Part shown: positions 33,920 through 42,268 of the stretch, one piece after another
How positions within the stretch are numbered: the stretch's first letter is position 1
Layout: each line of letters opens with the position of its first letter
Assembly (NCBI GenBank): GCA_040880545.1
Contig: JBBDIE010000175.1
Location: forward strand, 1 to 64,000
Length of the DNA: 64,000 nucleotides
DNA from: M55B112 sp040880545
GTDB lineage: Bacteria; Bacteroidota; Bacteroidia; Bacteroidales; GCA-2748055
Direction: 5' to 3'
Program-made: the position numbers and the translations under genes
The notes under the pieces: model-generated
What the model was told of the DNA's origin: nothing
The model's database searches: none
What the model saw: only the letters and a program-made list of their open reading frames with translations

Positions 33920-35503
33920 TTATTTCCGGTTACCTTGGTGGTCCAGAAATATTTTGATGAAATTATTATTTAATTCATCACTATCACCGTAATGATTCCG
34001 CAACTTTTCCAGTTTGATGTGAAGTGTTTCCCGTATGTCGGCATACACAGGATCTGAGTAAATGTTATTCATTTCCATTGGATCAGTTTTCAGATCATAC
34101 ATCTCCCATTCGTCGATGTCATAATAGAAATGAATTAGCTTATATCGCTCAGTGGCGATGCCGTAGTGTCTCTTGACCATATGGTGGGATGGGTATTCAT
34201 AATATGTATAATAAACGGCATCGCGCCACAAATCTGATTCGCCACTCACCAGTTTTCTGAAGGATTCCCCTTGCATATCTTCCGGGATTTCAATACCTGC
34301 ATAATCCAAAAAGGTAGGGGCAAAGTCGAGATTTTGGACCAGCTTATCTATTTTGGTCCCTGGTTCAATTTCTTTCGGGTAACGCATCAGCAACGGTGTT
34401 CGGAACGACTCTTCGTACATGAATCTTTTATCAAACCATCCATGTTCCCCCAGGTAAAATCCCTGATCAGAGGTGTAAACCACAATGGTATTTTCATCTA
34501 ATCCAGCTTCCTTCAGGTAGTCAAGTACTTCTCCAATACCGTCGTCCACCGATTTTATGGTTCGAAGGTAATCTTTGATGTAGCGGTTATACTTCCAAAG
34601 TGAAAGTTCCCTGCCTTCAGGCATATTGGAGAGTAATTTTTGGTTTTTAGGCTCGTATGCTGCCATCCACAGGGCACGCTGTTCTTCGTTCATGCGATTC
34701 AGATGTCTGATCAGGCTTGTTGTATCACCATCGGGATTGACCAGCAGTTTGAAATCCAGTCCCCATCGGGCGTGACCATCAATTAACATCTCCTGCTCCT
34801 TTGCAGCGGTCCCCCGATTTTTATAATCGTCAAAGAAATTGGCCGGAGGATCAAAGATCACATCGTCGTATAGTGTCAGGTATTTAGGTGCAGGTTGCCA
34901 GTTTCGATGTGGTGCCTTGTGGTGATAAAGCAGACAAAATGGTTTGTCATGATCGCGTTTATTTTTCAGCCAGTCAATTGTTTTCTCTGTAATTATTTCG
35001 GTACAATACCCCTCAATTCGAATCTCTTTACCATCAATTAGAAAATCAGGGTTATAATATTCCCCCTGACCGGGAAGAACCATAGAATAATCAAATCCCT
35101 GGGGAATACCATCCATGTGAATTTTCCCAATCATTGCTGTTTGATAGCCATTAGCCTGCAATATTTTCGGGAAATTATCCTGGTCCCAGTTAAAAGGCTG
35201 TTTGTTATCCACTTTTCCGTTAACAAAGCTGTGTTTGCCTGTTAACAATACTGCACGGCTCGGTGCACAAATTGAGTTTGTAACTGAAGCCCGTGTAAAA
35301 ATGGCCCCTTCTTTTGCCAGCCTGTCAATATTTGGTGTTTCATTTAAACCATGACCATATGCACTAATCGCCTGGTAGGCATGATCATCACTCATAATAA
35401 ACAAAATATTGGGAGGTTCAGTTTTATTCTGTTGCTGAGTACAACTGAGAATTCCCATTCCTGTTGTTATTAGGACAATGGATTTTAGAATGTACTGGTT
35501 CAT
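33920..35503 (-). CDS. Sulfatase 1 (type-I, formylglycine)
   Basis: Lipoprotein sulfatase (Cys21 in ILSC) of the alkaline-phosphatase-like S1 family, hydrolysing a sugar sulfate ester. Metal-site motif MSDDHAYQ (37-44); the Cys converted to formylglycine is Cys79 in ICAPSRAVLLTG. The usual GKWHL is changed to GKIHM. YTSDQGFYLGEHGWFDK carries the second metal half-site. The pattern with GQGxYYNPDF and the C-terminal DLKTDPMEMNN resembles the S1_11 branch (GlcNAc-6-sulfatase relatives), but the substrate cannot be told. 527 aa. It is the gene nearest the 442-base intergenic gap. Confidence 0.92.
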   Translation of the reverse strand: MNQYILKSIVLITTGMGILSCTQQQNKTEPPNILFIMSDDHAYQAISAYGHGLNETPNIDRLAKEGAIFTRASVTNSICAPSRAVLLTGKHSFVNGKVDNKQPFNWDQDNFPKILQANGYQTAMIGKIHMDGIPQGFDYSMVLPGQGEYYNPDFLIDGKEIRIEGYCTEIITEKTIDWLKNKRDHDKPFCLLYHHKAPHRNWQPAPKYLTLYDDVIFDPPANFFDDYKNRGTAAKEQEMLIDGHARWGLDFKLLVNPDGDTTSLIRHLNRMNEEQRALWMAAYEPKNQKLLSNMPEGRELSLWKYNRYIKDYLRTIKSVDDGIGEVLDYLKEAGLDENTIVVYTSDQGFYLGEHGWFDKRFMYEESFRTPLLMRYPKEIEPGTKIDKLVQNLDFAPTFLDYAGIEIPEDMQGESFRKLVSGESDLWRDAVYYTYYEYPSHHMVKRHYGIATERYKLIHFYYDIDEWEMYDLKTDPMEMNNIYSDPVYADIRETLHIKLEKLRNHYGDSDELNNNFIKIFLDHQGNRK

Positions 35504-35624
35504 TATCTGGTTTTTTTAGGTTTGCTCATTCAAATAGTAGTGGAAATTATTCTTCTGGCACCAATTTCATTCAAATTCAGGACTATATGATAAAGAATTA
35601 CATATTCACTTTCACCGTAATGGT

Positions 35625-36995
35625 TTAATGGTTTTCTATTCTTTTACCGGTCCATCGTGTGAATTTATCAGGTGTAGGTTGTTGGGGGATTTCATCATTA
35701 AATTTAACGATCCAATTATCCAGTATTGTGCGCATCTCATTTAGCTGGTTGGAATAATCTGAATTTTCGGCTAGATTATTAAACTGATAAGGATCGTTTT
35801 TCAAATCATATAACTCTTCCGCAGTGCGGGGTTCAATGAAACAATCCAGTTGGAATTCATTCAACTCACCAGCATGGTACAGTTTTATCATTTCCTGGTA
35901 GGTAATACTGTTGACTGCATCAGCAGGTGGTGAAGCGTTTAGCTCCGGATAGGCGTTGCGTATGTAGAGATAATCGTGGGTTCTTATTGCACGTTCATGC
36001 GCCTGGTAGTCATGCCAGTTATGCTCCGAAGCTATGTATTCCCTTCCATTGGTTGTATAATCTTCCAAAACCGGCACAAACGATAACCCCTGGTATGATT
36101 CAGAAATACCAGCATCAGCAAGTTCGCATAGGGTTGGTGCAATATCAATGGAGCTAATCAGTACATCTGTTGTCCCTTTCCTGAGTTTCGCGGGCCAACG
36201 GACTATAAAAGGTGTCTTAATGCCGCTGTCATATAATCGTGTTTTGGCACGGGGAAATGGCATTCCGTTGTCACTCATATATATCACCATTGTTTCTTCA
36301 TCAACACCTTGCCGTTTAAGTTCATTCATTACTTGTCCAAGGTAATCGTCGAGCCGTGATATTTCATCATAATACATGGCCAGATCTTTCCTGGTTGAGT
36401 CATTATCAGGCAAAAATGGAGGAACGATTACATCTTCCGGGAGATGGGGTTCCGGAATAATATTTTCAATGTATGGGCGATGGGGGTCCGAGGCGGCCAG
36501 CCATAGAAAGAAAGGTTTATCATTGGGCCTGTTTTGCAATGCTTCCACCCAATATTCACATCCACTTGGCTTTCCTCCGTAAATGGTATCGAATTCCGGC
36601 CGCTTAGGACCAATGTGATATTTCCCCGCCACCGCAGTGTAATATCCAACTTTCTGTAATTCTCCTGCGAACAACAACTGATCTGCAGGTAGCGGCATAT
36701 GAAGTTCAGGTGCGCTGGTACTGTGCGGATAACGACCTGTTAAAATACTACAGCGACTGGGGCTACAGGAACTGGTAGTCAGAAAGGCATTGTTGAAAAC
36801 TACTCCTTCTTCAGCCAGCTTGTTGATATTTGGTGTTTTTATGGTATTGTTACCATAGGCCCCGTTATCGCTCCATGCCGCATCATCTGCAATAATAATA
36901 ACAAAATTGGGCTGTTTCCGTTCTTCCGGTTTTGGATCACCACAGGAAATCAGGGGCAATAATGCTATTGTGCCAATAAATGACAAAGCTTTCAT
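35625..36995 (-). CDS. Sulfatase 2 (S1_8-like)
   Basis: Lipoprotein (Cys18 in PLISC) from the ATG at 36993-36995; an upstream in-frame ATG gives no signal peptide. IIADDAAWSDNGAYG (metal site), Cys77 in SSCSPSRCSILTG (formylglycine site), AGKYHIGP and YMSDNGMPFPRAKT (metal) are all present. The pattern resembles sulfamidase-like S1_8 enzymes, the branch that contains heparan N-sulfatase relatives. 456 aa, 107 bases after the first GH10-like gene. Substrate not determinable. Confidence 0.92.
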   Translation of the reverse strand: MKALSFIGTIALLPLISCGDPKPEERKQPNFVIIIADDAAWSDNGAYGNNTIKTPNINKLAEEGVVFNNAFLTTSSCSPSRCSILTGRYPHSTSAPELHMPLPADQLLFAGELQKVGYYTAVAGKYHIGPKRPEFDTIYGGKPSGCEYWVEALQNRPNDKPFFLWLAASDPHRPYIENIIPEPHLPEDVIVPPFLPDNDSTRKDLAMYYDEISRLDDYLGQVMNELKRQGVDEETMVIYMSDNGMPFPRAKTRLYDSGIKTPFIVRWPAKLRKGTTDVLISSIDIAPTLCELADAGISESYQGLSFVPVLEDYTTNGREYIASEHNWHDYQAHERAIRTHDYLYIRNAYPELNASPPADAVNSITYQEMIKLYHAGELNEFQLDCFIEPRTAEELYDLKNDPYQFNNLAENSDYSNQLNEMRTILDNWIVKFNDEIPQQPTPDKFTRWTGKRIENH

Positions 36996-37102
36996 CTTTA
37001 GTTGATTACTGTAAGCAGGATGATAGTTCATAATTCTTTTATTTAGTCGTTTAAATATCCTTATTGTTCTGTTTTTGGTTTAAATATGTAGTTTCAGTGT
37101 AC

Positions 37103-38404
37103 TCAAAACACAAAATCTAAACTTATTCCTGCAGTATCCAACTGGCTCTTGATGGTTTTTGTCTGCCCCATGGCAGTAACTGTGATATCATAATCACCTA
37201 AAAATCCACGTAGATTATACTTTCCATTTGCATCAGTTTCTCCGGCAAGATCGGTCCACCATTGGTTAAAAACAAGGTCCAACCATGCCTCACCTGCCGG
37301 TTTAATGGTCCAGTCTGAATTCCAAAGCGTTGTATTGTTGGCACCTCCTCCCCAGATTTGCCACATGACAATACCAGAAACAGCGGGGTGACTATAAGCA
37401 ATGGTCATCACATCGTGCAAATATTCAGCTTGAAGCTGCTGATCAGCAACATTTATATCAAATTCGGTTAGCTGAAGGTTAGGCACCAGTTCCGCAAATC
37501 TGTCCAGCCTTTCATAAATTTTATCCATACTGATAAGATCGCTCTCTTGTTTAAAATGACTCATGAAACCAATACCATCCGGTGTACCACCATATTCAAG
37601 AAGCTTTCTGATTTGTGCTATATACTTGTCCTGGCGCGATCCATCACCCGGTAAAATACTGCCTTCGTTTACCCAAAATTCCACACCGGGAGGAGCATGT
37701 TCACGGGCATGTTTGATAACGTCTGCGAAAAATGATGGACCAAAAAGGTGGTCGTAGCCCAGATGGTCAGATATATCAGTTACAATGTGATTGATAGCAT
37801 CCCATTCTGAAATACGATTTCCCGCCCAGGTTACCATCTCCTCAATATACTGGAAGGCGATCTCTTTTAGCTCATTTGTGTCCGCAGGCATTACATCTGG
37901 CTGTCCACGTCTGTCCTCATCTTCAATCTGAATGCGAGCCCACATTAAATAGTGGCCACGAACTTCAATTCCCCGTTCTTTCAACCAGTCGAGCTGAATA
38001 TCTCCCACCTCGTTGTTATGGGCTCCAACAACTAGTTTGTTGAAATATTTCTCCACAAGTTCCCGGCAAAGACGGGCATCTTCAGGATTAGGTTTATCTT
38101 CCCATCTTGACTGACCCATCAATGCACCAAAACCAAAAGCATGTTTAGACATCTTTACCGCAACTTCAGCATCAGGCACAGGTTCTCCTGAAATATCTGA
38201 AACAGTAATTTTTATGTCTGATTTGCGATGTATCTCAATTCTCTCTTTTGCAGATTTTAACCATTCCGGATCATTGTCAACCATATTGGTGGTGTCGTTT
38301 TTGATAGTGTCGTTGGCAACGATGGGCTCTTTGAGAGTAGGAGGAGTGGTCTTTTCACAGGACACCATCGCTAAAGAGACCATTGCCATGATAATATAAT
38401 TCAT
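37103..38404 (-). CDS. GH10-like protein A with His in place of acid/base Glu
   Basis: Lipoprotein (Cys16 in AMVSC) with a small N-terminal beta domain (about 60-100, HAFGFGALMG), a GH10-like (beta/alpha)8 barrel and a C-terminal beta domain (about 385-433). GH10 landmarks are kept: RGHYLMWA (His151), IGFMSHF (His283) and the nucleophile-like Glu314 in QLTEFDIN. The acid/base motif WxxxNE is changed to WDAINH (His206). The adjacent paralogue has the same change, so it is not a sequencing error. The normal double-displacement mechanism would therefore be impaired or different. 433 aa. Xylan is not a likely substrate in this setting. Confidence 0.8.
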   Translation of the reverse strand: MNYIIMAMVSLAMVSCEKTTPPTLKEPIVANDTIKNDTTNMVDNDPEWLKSAKERIEIHRKSDIKITVSDISGEPVPDAEVAVKMSKHAFGFGALMGQSRWEDKPNPEDARLCRELVEKYFNKLVVGAHNNEVGDIQLDWLKERGIEVRGHYLMWARIQIEDEDRRGQPDVMPADTNELKEIAFQYIEEMVTWAGNRISEWDAINHIVTDISDHLGYDHLFGPSFFADVIKHAREHAPPGVEFWVNEGSILPGDGSRQDKYIAQIRKLLEYGGTPDGIGFMSHFKQESDLISMDKIYERLDRFAELVPNLQLTEFDINVADQQLQAEYLHDVMTIAYSHPAVSGIVMWQIWGGGANNTTLWNSDWTIKPAGEAWLDLVFNQWWTDLAGETDANGKYNLRGFLGDYDITVTAMGQTKTIKSQLDTAGISLDFVF

Positions 38405-38468
38405 ATCCTTAAATTAAATGTTCTGTATTCCTGTTTTGAAAATTATTAATTAAGAGGTTCTTTTTACA

Positions 38469-39767
38469 TTAAAACACAATATTTAAACTGGTCCCTTCGG
38501 GAAGAAGGTTACAATTCATCGTTTTAATTTCATTTTCCACTTGTATATGGATTTCATAATCACCTAAAAACCCACGTGCTTCAAATTGTCCTTCATTATT
38601 TGTTATTCCAGTCTCTTCTGTCCACCATTTATTATGAACCAGGTCTATCCAGGCTTCGCCTGCCGGTTTAATTGTCCAGTCTGAATTCCAGAGGACTCTA
38701 TTATGTCCTTCAGATCCCCATATTTGCCAGACAGTAATTGAAGTTACAGCAGGATGGCTGAAAGCAATATTCATAACATCATGCAAGTATGATGCATGTA
38801 ATTTTTCATCTTCAACATCTATATCTAATTCTGTTAATTGCAGATTAGGGACCAGTTCGGCAAATTTATCCAACCGCTGATAAACTACCTCCATGCTAAT
38901 CAGGTCATCCTCACCCTTGAAGTGGGACATGAACCCAATGCCGTCCGGCTTGGCGTTATATTTGACGAGGTTTTCAATTACTTCGTAATATAATTGTAAC
39001 CTTTTTCCTTCACCCGGTAGAACCCCACCTTCATTTATCCACATCTCAACTTCAGGAGGGGCAAGCTCTCTGGCGAATTTAATTATATCAGCAAAAAATT
39101 CCTCCCCAAACAGGTGATCATATCCTACATGGTCGGAAACATTTGTAACGATATGATTGATTAAATTCCATTCAGTGATCCGATTATCGGCCCAGGTAAT
39201 CATATCTTCGATACGTTGAAATGCCATTTTTCGCAGCTCTTCCTCATCATCAGGCCATTCATCAGGTTGGCCATACCGATTGCCAGGCTGAATACGTGCC
39301 CACATAAGATAATGACCCCGAACCTTTATGTTTCGCTCATTTAACCAATTTAATCCGAATTCGCTTACGGGGTCATTCTCTCTTATAGCGGCTACTTTGT
39401 TAAAATAGGTTTCTACGATTTCTAAATGTTTCTGGGCATCCGTTGGATTTGGCTGGCCTTCAAATCTACTGGTTCCTAACAATGATCCAAATTCAAAAGC
39501 ATGCCGAATCATTTTTACCTCAACTTCTGCACCTTCAATTGGCTTTCCATTGTTATCCACAACATGAATGGAAAGATCTGCTTTACGATGCAGTTCAATT
39601 CTCTCTTTTGCTGACTTCAGCCAGGCTGGATCGTCATTTATAGTACTGATTGTATCATTGTTTACTGAATCATTACTGACTAGAGGTTGTTTCTCAACAG
39701 GAAGGGGTTCCTTTTCACAGGAGGCCATCGTAATAACTGTCAATGCAATTAAAATATAATTAATCAT
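38469..39767 (-). CDS. GH10-like protein B, tandem paralogue
   Basis: Second copy of the same architecture, 432 aa: lipoprotein (Cys17 in TMASC), N-terminal HAFEFGSLLG domain, barrel and a short C-terminal beta domain. RGHYLMWA (His152), WNLINH with His205 at the acid/base place, IGFMSHF (His282) and Glu313 in QLTELDID. The genes are 64 bases apart and clearly arose by duplication, yet the sequences have diverged in most loops (for instance IQIEDEDRRGQPD against IQPGNRYGQPDE). Both keep the putative nucleophile while lacking the Glu donor. Confidence 0.8.
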   Translation of the reverse strand: MINYILIALTVITMASCEKEPLPVEKQPLVSNDSVNNDTISTINDDPAWLKSAKERIELHRKADLSIHVVDNNGKPIEGAEVEVKMIRHAFEFGSLLGTSRFEGQPNPTDAQKHLEIVETYFNKVAAIRENDPVSEFGLNWLNERNIKVRGHYLMWARIQPGNRYGQPDEWPDDEEELRKMAFQRIEDMITWADNRITEWNLINHIVTNVSDHVGYDHLFGEEFFADIIKFARELAPPEVEMWINEGGVLPGEGKRLQLYYEVIENLVKYNAKPDGIGFMSHFKGEDDLISMEVVYQRLDKFAELVPNLQLTELDIDVEDEKLHASYLHDVMNIAFSHPAVTSITVWQIWGSEGHNRVLWNSDWTIKPAGEAWIDLVHNKWWTEETGITNNEGQFEARGFLGDYEIHIQVENEIKTMNCNLLPEGTSLNIVF

Positions 39768-39796
39768 TTTCTATTTATTGATTATTAATCAAGTCT

Positions 39797-39850
39797 GTCA
39801 TACTTATCAAGCACTACATAGTTTTAAGAGTTTTCATTCTGACACTATAA
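39797..39850 (+). repeat. Dispersed repeat B (partial copy 3)
   Basis: ttatcaagcactacatagtttta...gttttcattctgacact resembles the end part of the copies near 5078-5125 and 26518-26570. Lies in the 178-base gap in front of sulfatase 3. Confidence 0.45.
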
Positions 39851-39945
39851 TTCGTTGTCTGTTTTCGAAGCCCTTTTAAATTTCTGCCTCGCCCAGATAT
39901 ACCATCTTGCTATATCAAAAAGGGCATGTTGGCAATCGATTTATA

Positions 39946-41286
39946 TTATTTGGTTTGCTGCTTATACTTTCCCATTTCAAGTTCCCATTCATCCAACAGG
40001 TTACGTAATTTCTCCACACTTTTGGTCCCTTGTTTGACCAAATTCCGGGTTTCACTTTCATCCGTCTTTAAATTAAATAGGTATTCTTCATCCTTAATCC
40101 TAAGATATTTCCAATCACCTTCTCTGACGGCCCACTGGTTATTATACCTCCAATAAAGTACTCTATCCTTGATCTCCTTATTCTTAAACAGGACCTGGGA
40201 GAAATCAGTTCCATCAAATACCAGATCGGTTTCAATACCGGCAATTGACAAAAATGTGGGCATGATATCCATGCTAACAACATGAGAATTTGAAACGGTT
40301 CCCTCCTTGATTCTGGAAGGATACCATACAATTGCAGGAACACGGATACCTCCTTCCCACAGGCTGGTTTTATAACCATGTAAATTTCCACTACTTCCAA
40401 CTTCCAACGGACCATTATCGGAACAAAACAAAACCATGGTATTGTTATCCAATCCAAGATCTTTCAATTTTTGAAATACCCTGCCAATATTCTCATCCAT
40501 TACTTCTATCATTTCCTTGTAAGCTACATCTTTATCAGGCCTTGAGCCATGAGCCACAAACTCTTTCCCGGGCAACCGTTCAGCTTCATCATTCCTGCCT
40601 TGAAACGGAAAGTGAGGAGCTTCATGTGGCAAATAGAGGAAAAATGGTTTGTCCCTGTTTTGTTCCATAAAATCAAGTGCGTGATTAGTGATTAAATCTG
40701 TCACATATCCCTCTTCGTAAATTGAGTCTGTATTGTGCCACCAATCATGCAAGCCAATGCCATCACGATGAGAAATATAATCCACATTACCACTTACATA
40801 TCCATAAAATTCATCAAACCCATGGTTAACAGGATTATACTTTAATTCATACCCAAGGTGCCACTTTCCGAATATTCCTGTGGTATAACCATGCTCTTGA
40901 AATACTTCGCTGATAGTACGTTCATCGCTTGAGATTCCACCTGCATATCGTCTGGCCATCTGTGCGTAAATTACCCCTTCCAAACCTGCTCTTTGTGCAT
41001 AATTACCTGTCATCAGACTTGCTCTTGTTGGGGTACAAACAGCGCCATTGGAATAATAGTTGGTAAATCGTATACCTTCAGTCGCCATCTGGTCCAGAAC
41101 TGGTGTTTTAATTTTTTCATTGCCATAGCAACCAATATCACCATATCCCAGATCATCAGCCATTATCAGGATGAAATTGGGAGGATACTTTTCAGGTTTC
41201 TTTTCGGCTGTTAGACACTGCTGCCCTGTAATTGCCATTGTCAATACTCCTCCCAGGAGTAAAGATTTTTTCGTGAATGATTTCAT
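39946..41286 (-). CDS. Sulfatase 3 (type-I)
   Basis: Exported S1 sulfatase starting at the ATG of MKSFTKKS (a TTG two codons upstream is less likely). Metal-site motif MADDLGYGDIGCYG, the formylglycine Cys84 in VCTPTRASLMTG (CxPTR variant), GKWHLGYELKYNP and FCSDNGPLEVGSSGNL. The GF-DEFYGY segment is also typical of the arylsulfatase A-like groups. 446 aa. The N-terminal segment ends GQQCLTAE, which is not a good lipobox. Neighbours: a GH10-like gene downstream and the secreted RraA-like gene upstream. Confidence 0.92.
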   Translation of the reverse strand: MKSFTKKSLLLGGVLTMAITGQQCLTAEKKPEKYPPNFILIMADDLGYGDIGCYGNEKIKTPVLDQMATEGIRFTNYYSNGAVCTPTRASLMTGNYAQRAGLEGVIYAQMARRYAGGISSDERTISEVFQEHGYTTGIFGKWHLGYELKYNPVNHGFDEFYGYVSGNVDYISHRDGIGLHDWWHNTDSIYEEGYVTDLITNHALDFMEQNRDKPFFLYLPHEAPHFPFQGRNDEAERLPGKEFVAHGSRPDKDVAYKEMIEVMDENIGRVFQKLKDLGLDNNTMVLFCSDNGPLEVGSSGNLHGYKTSLWEGGIRVPAIVWYPSRIKEGTVSNSHVVSMDIMPTFLSIAGIETDLVFDGTDFSQVLFKNKEIKDRVLYWRYNNQWAVREGDWKYLRIKDEEYLFNLKTDESETRNLVKQGTKSVEKLRNLLDEWELEMGKYKQQTK

Positions 41287-41377
41287 ATGCAAAAATTATT
41301 AATCAATAGATTTTTCCTTGATTCCAGCTTAGACAAAACAATATTACTATAACATAGCTATCATGGTAAAATTAGCA

Positions 41378-42193
41378 TCAATTAACTGTTTCATCCAAGG
41401 GAATACCCAGTTCCTTGTAAAGGCGTCTCCGTCCCGCTTTATCATTTTCGTGAATTTTATGTGCGTATTCTGCCACCTGGATCGCAACTCTTCGCGGAAC
41501 AACGACGACTCCGTCTCCGTCGGCAACAATTACATCTCCCGGACATACCAATACTCCGCCAATTTCAACCGGGCGATTTACAGATTCCACTTCATTACGT
41601 CCGGGTCGAATGCCACGACCCTTTTTTTTCAGGTATAACGGGATCTTCTGCAAAGCTATTTCATCAGTGTCCCTTGCTCCGGCATCAGTCACAACGCCCA
41701 CTGCACCCAACTTCACCCAGGCCATAATGTTCTTTGAGCCAATGGTTCCAATATCTTTGTCTTCCACATCATCCATAACCAACACAGTACCAGGAGTAAT
41801 AACATTCTCCATTGACCTTTTTGAAGTTGGGGGAAGAAAAGAGGATCTCCAGTCAACATATTCTTCCTCTGGTTCGTTTCGATCCGGGCGTTGTGTTGGT
41901 ACAAGCCGCACAGTTGCAGCGATACCTGTCATAATGTGGCTCATATCATCAATATTTACCCAGGCAGGATGAATTTCAGGATTAACAAGACCTGTGTTAG
42001 GCAGGCCCACCTGGTCCAATCCGTCAGAAACATCTGTCAGACGTAAACCATGGTATAGTTTAATCAGTTCAGCATTCTCACTGGCAGAATAGGTTTGTGA
42101 TTCAATTAAGTTGACTCCATCTTTGGTTTGACTATACATGGAGATGTAACACACTATGAATAAAGACACAAAACAGATTATTTTCATTTTCAT
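41378..42193 (-). CDS. RraA-family protein with signal peptide
   Basis: Member of the RraA/HMG-aldolase family (DlpA, demethylmenaquinone methyltransferase-like fold). Family members are divalent-metal oxaloacetate decarboxylases or 4-hydroxy-4-methyl-2-oxoglutarate aldolases, and are usually cytosolic. Seen here: TDVSDGLDQVG (start of fold), VTDAGARDTDEI with the family Asp/Arg pair, and PGDVIVADGDGVVVVPR. Before the fold lies a hydrophobic leader (residues about 3-20, ending MYSQ), so this copy should be exported. 271 aa. It lies between a sulfatase and a GH29 fucosidase. Function unclear: a keto-acid aldolase acting on a periplasmic sugar derivative, or a metal-binding scaffold, are guesses. 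Confidence 0.8.
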   Translation of the reverse strand: MKMKIICFVSLFIVCYISMYSQTKDGVNLIESQTYSASENAELIKLYHGLRLTDVSDGLDQVGLPNTGLVNPEIHPAWVNIDDMSHIMTGIAATVRLVPTQRPDRNEPEEEYVDWRSSFLPPTSKRSMENVITPGTVLVMDDVEDKDIGTIGSKNIMAWVKLGAVGVVTDAGARDTDEIALQKIPLYLKKKGRGIRPGRNEVESVNRPVEIGGVLVCPGDVIVADGDGVVVVPRRVAIQVAEYAHKIHENDKAGRRRLYKELGIPLDETVN

Positions 42194-42268
42194 TATATTC
42201 AGTTATCAGGAAATTAATTTTTTAGCGATTGGCACATGCATGATTATTCAGATTAATTGTAATCTGAA

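Noticed and set aside
37103..39767. Functional endo-xylanases
   Set aside because: The acid/base Glu is replaced by His in both copies and nothing else in the locus points to xylan, so a xylanase call was not made.
41287..41292. TTG start for sulfatase 3
   Set aside because: Adds only two residues ahead of a good ATG; the ATG is the simpler choice.
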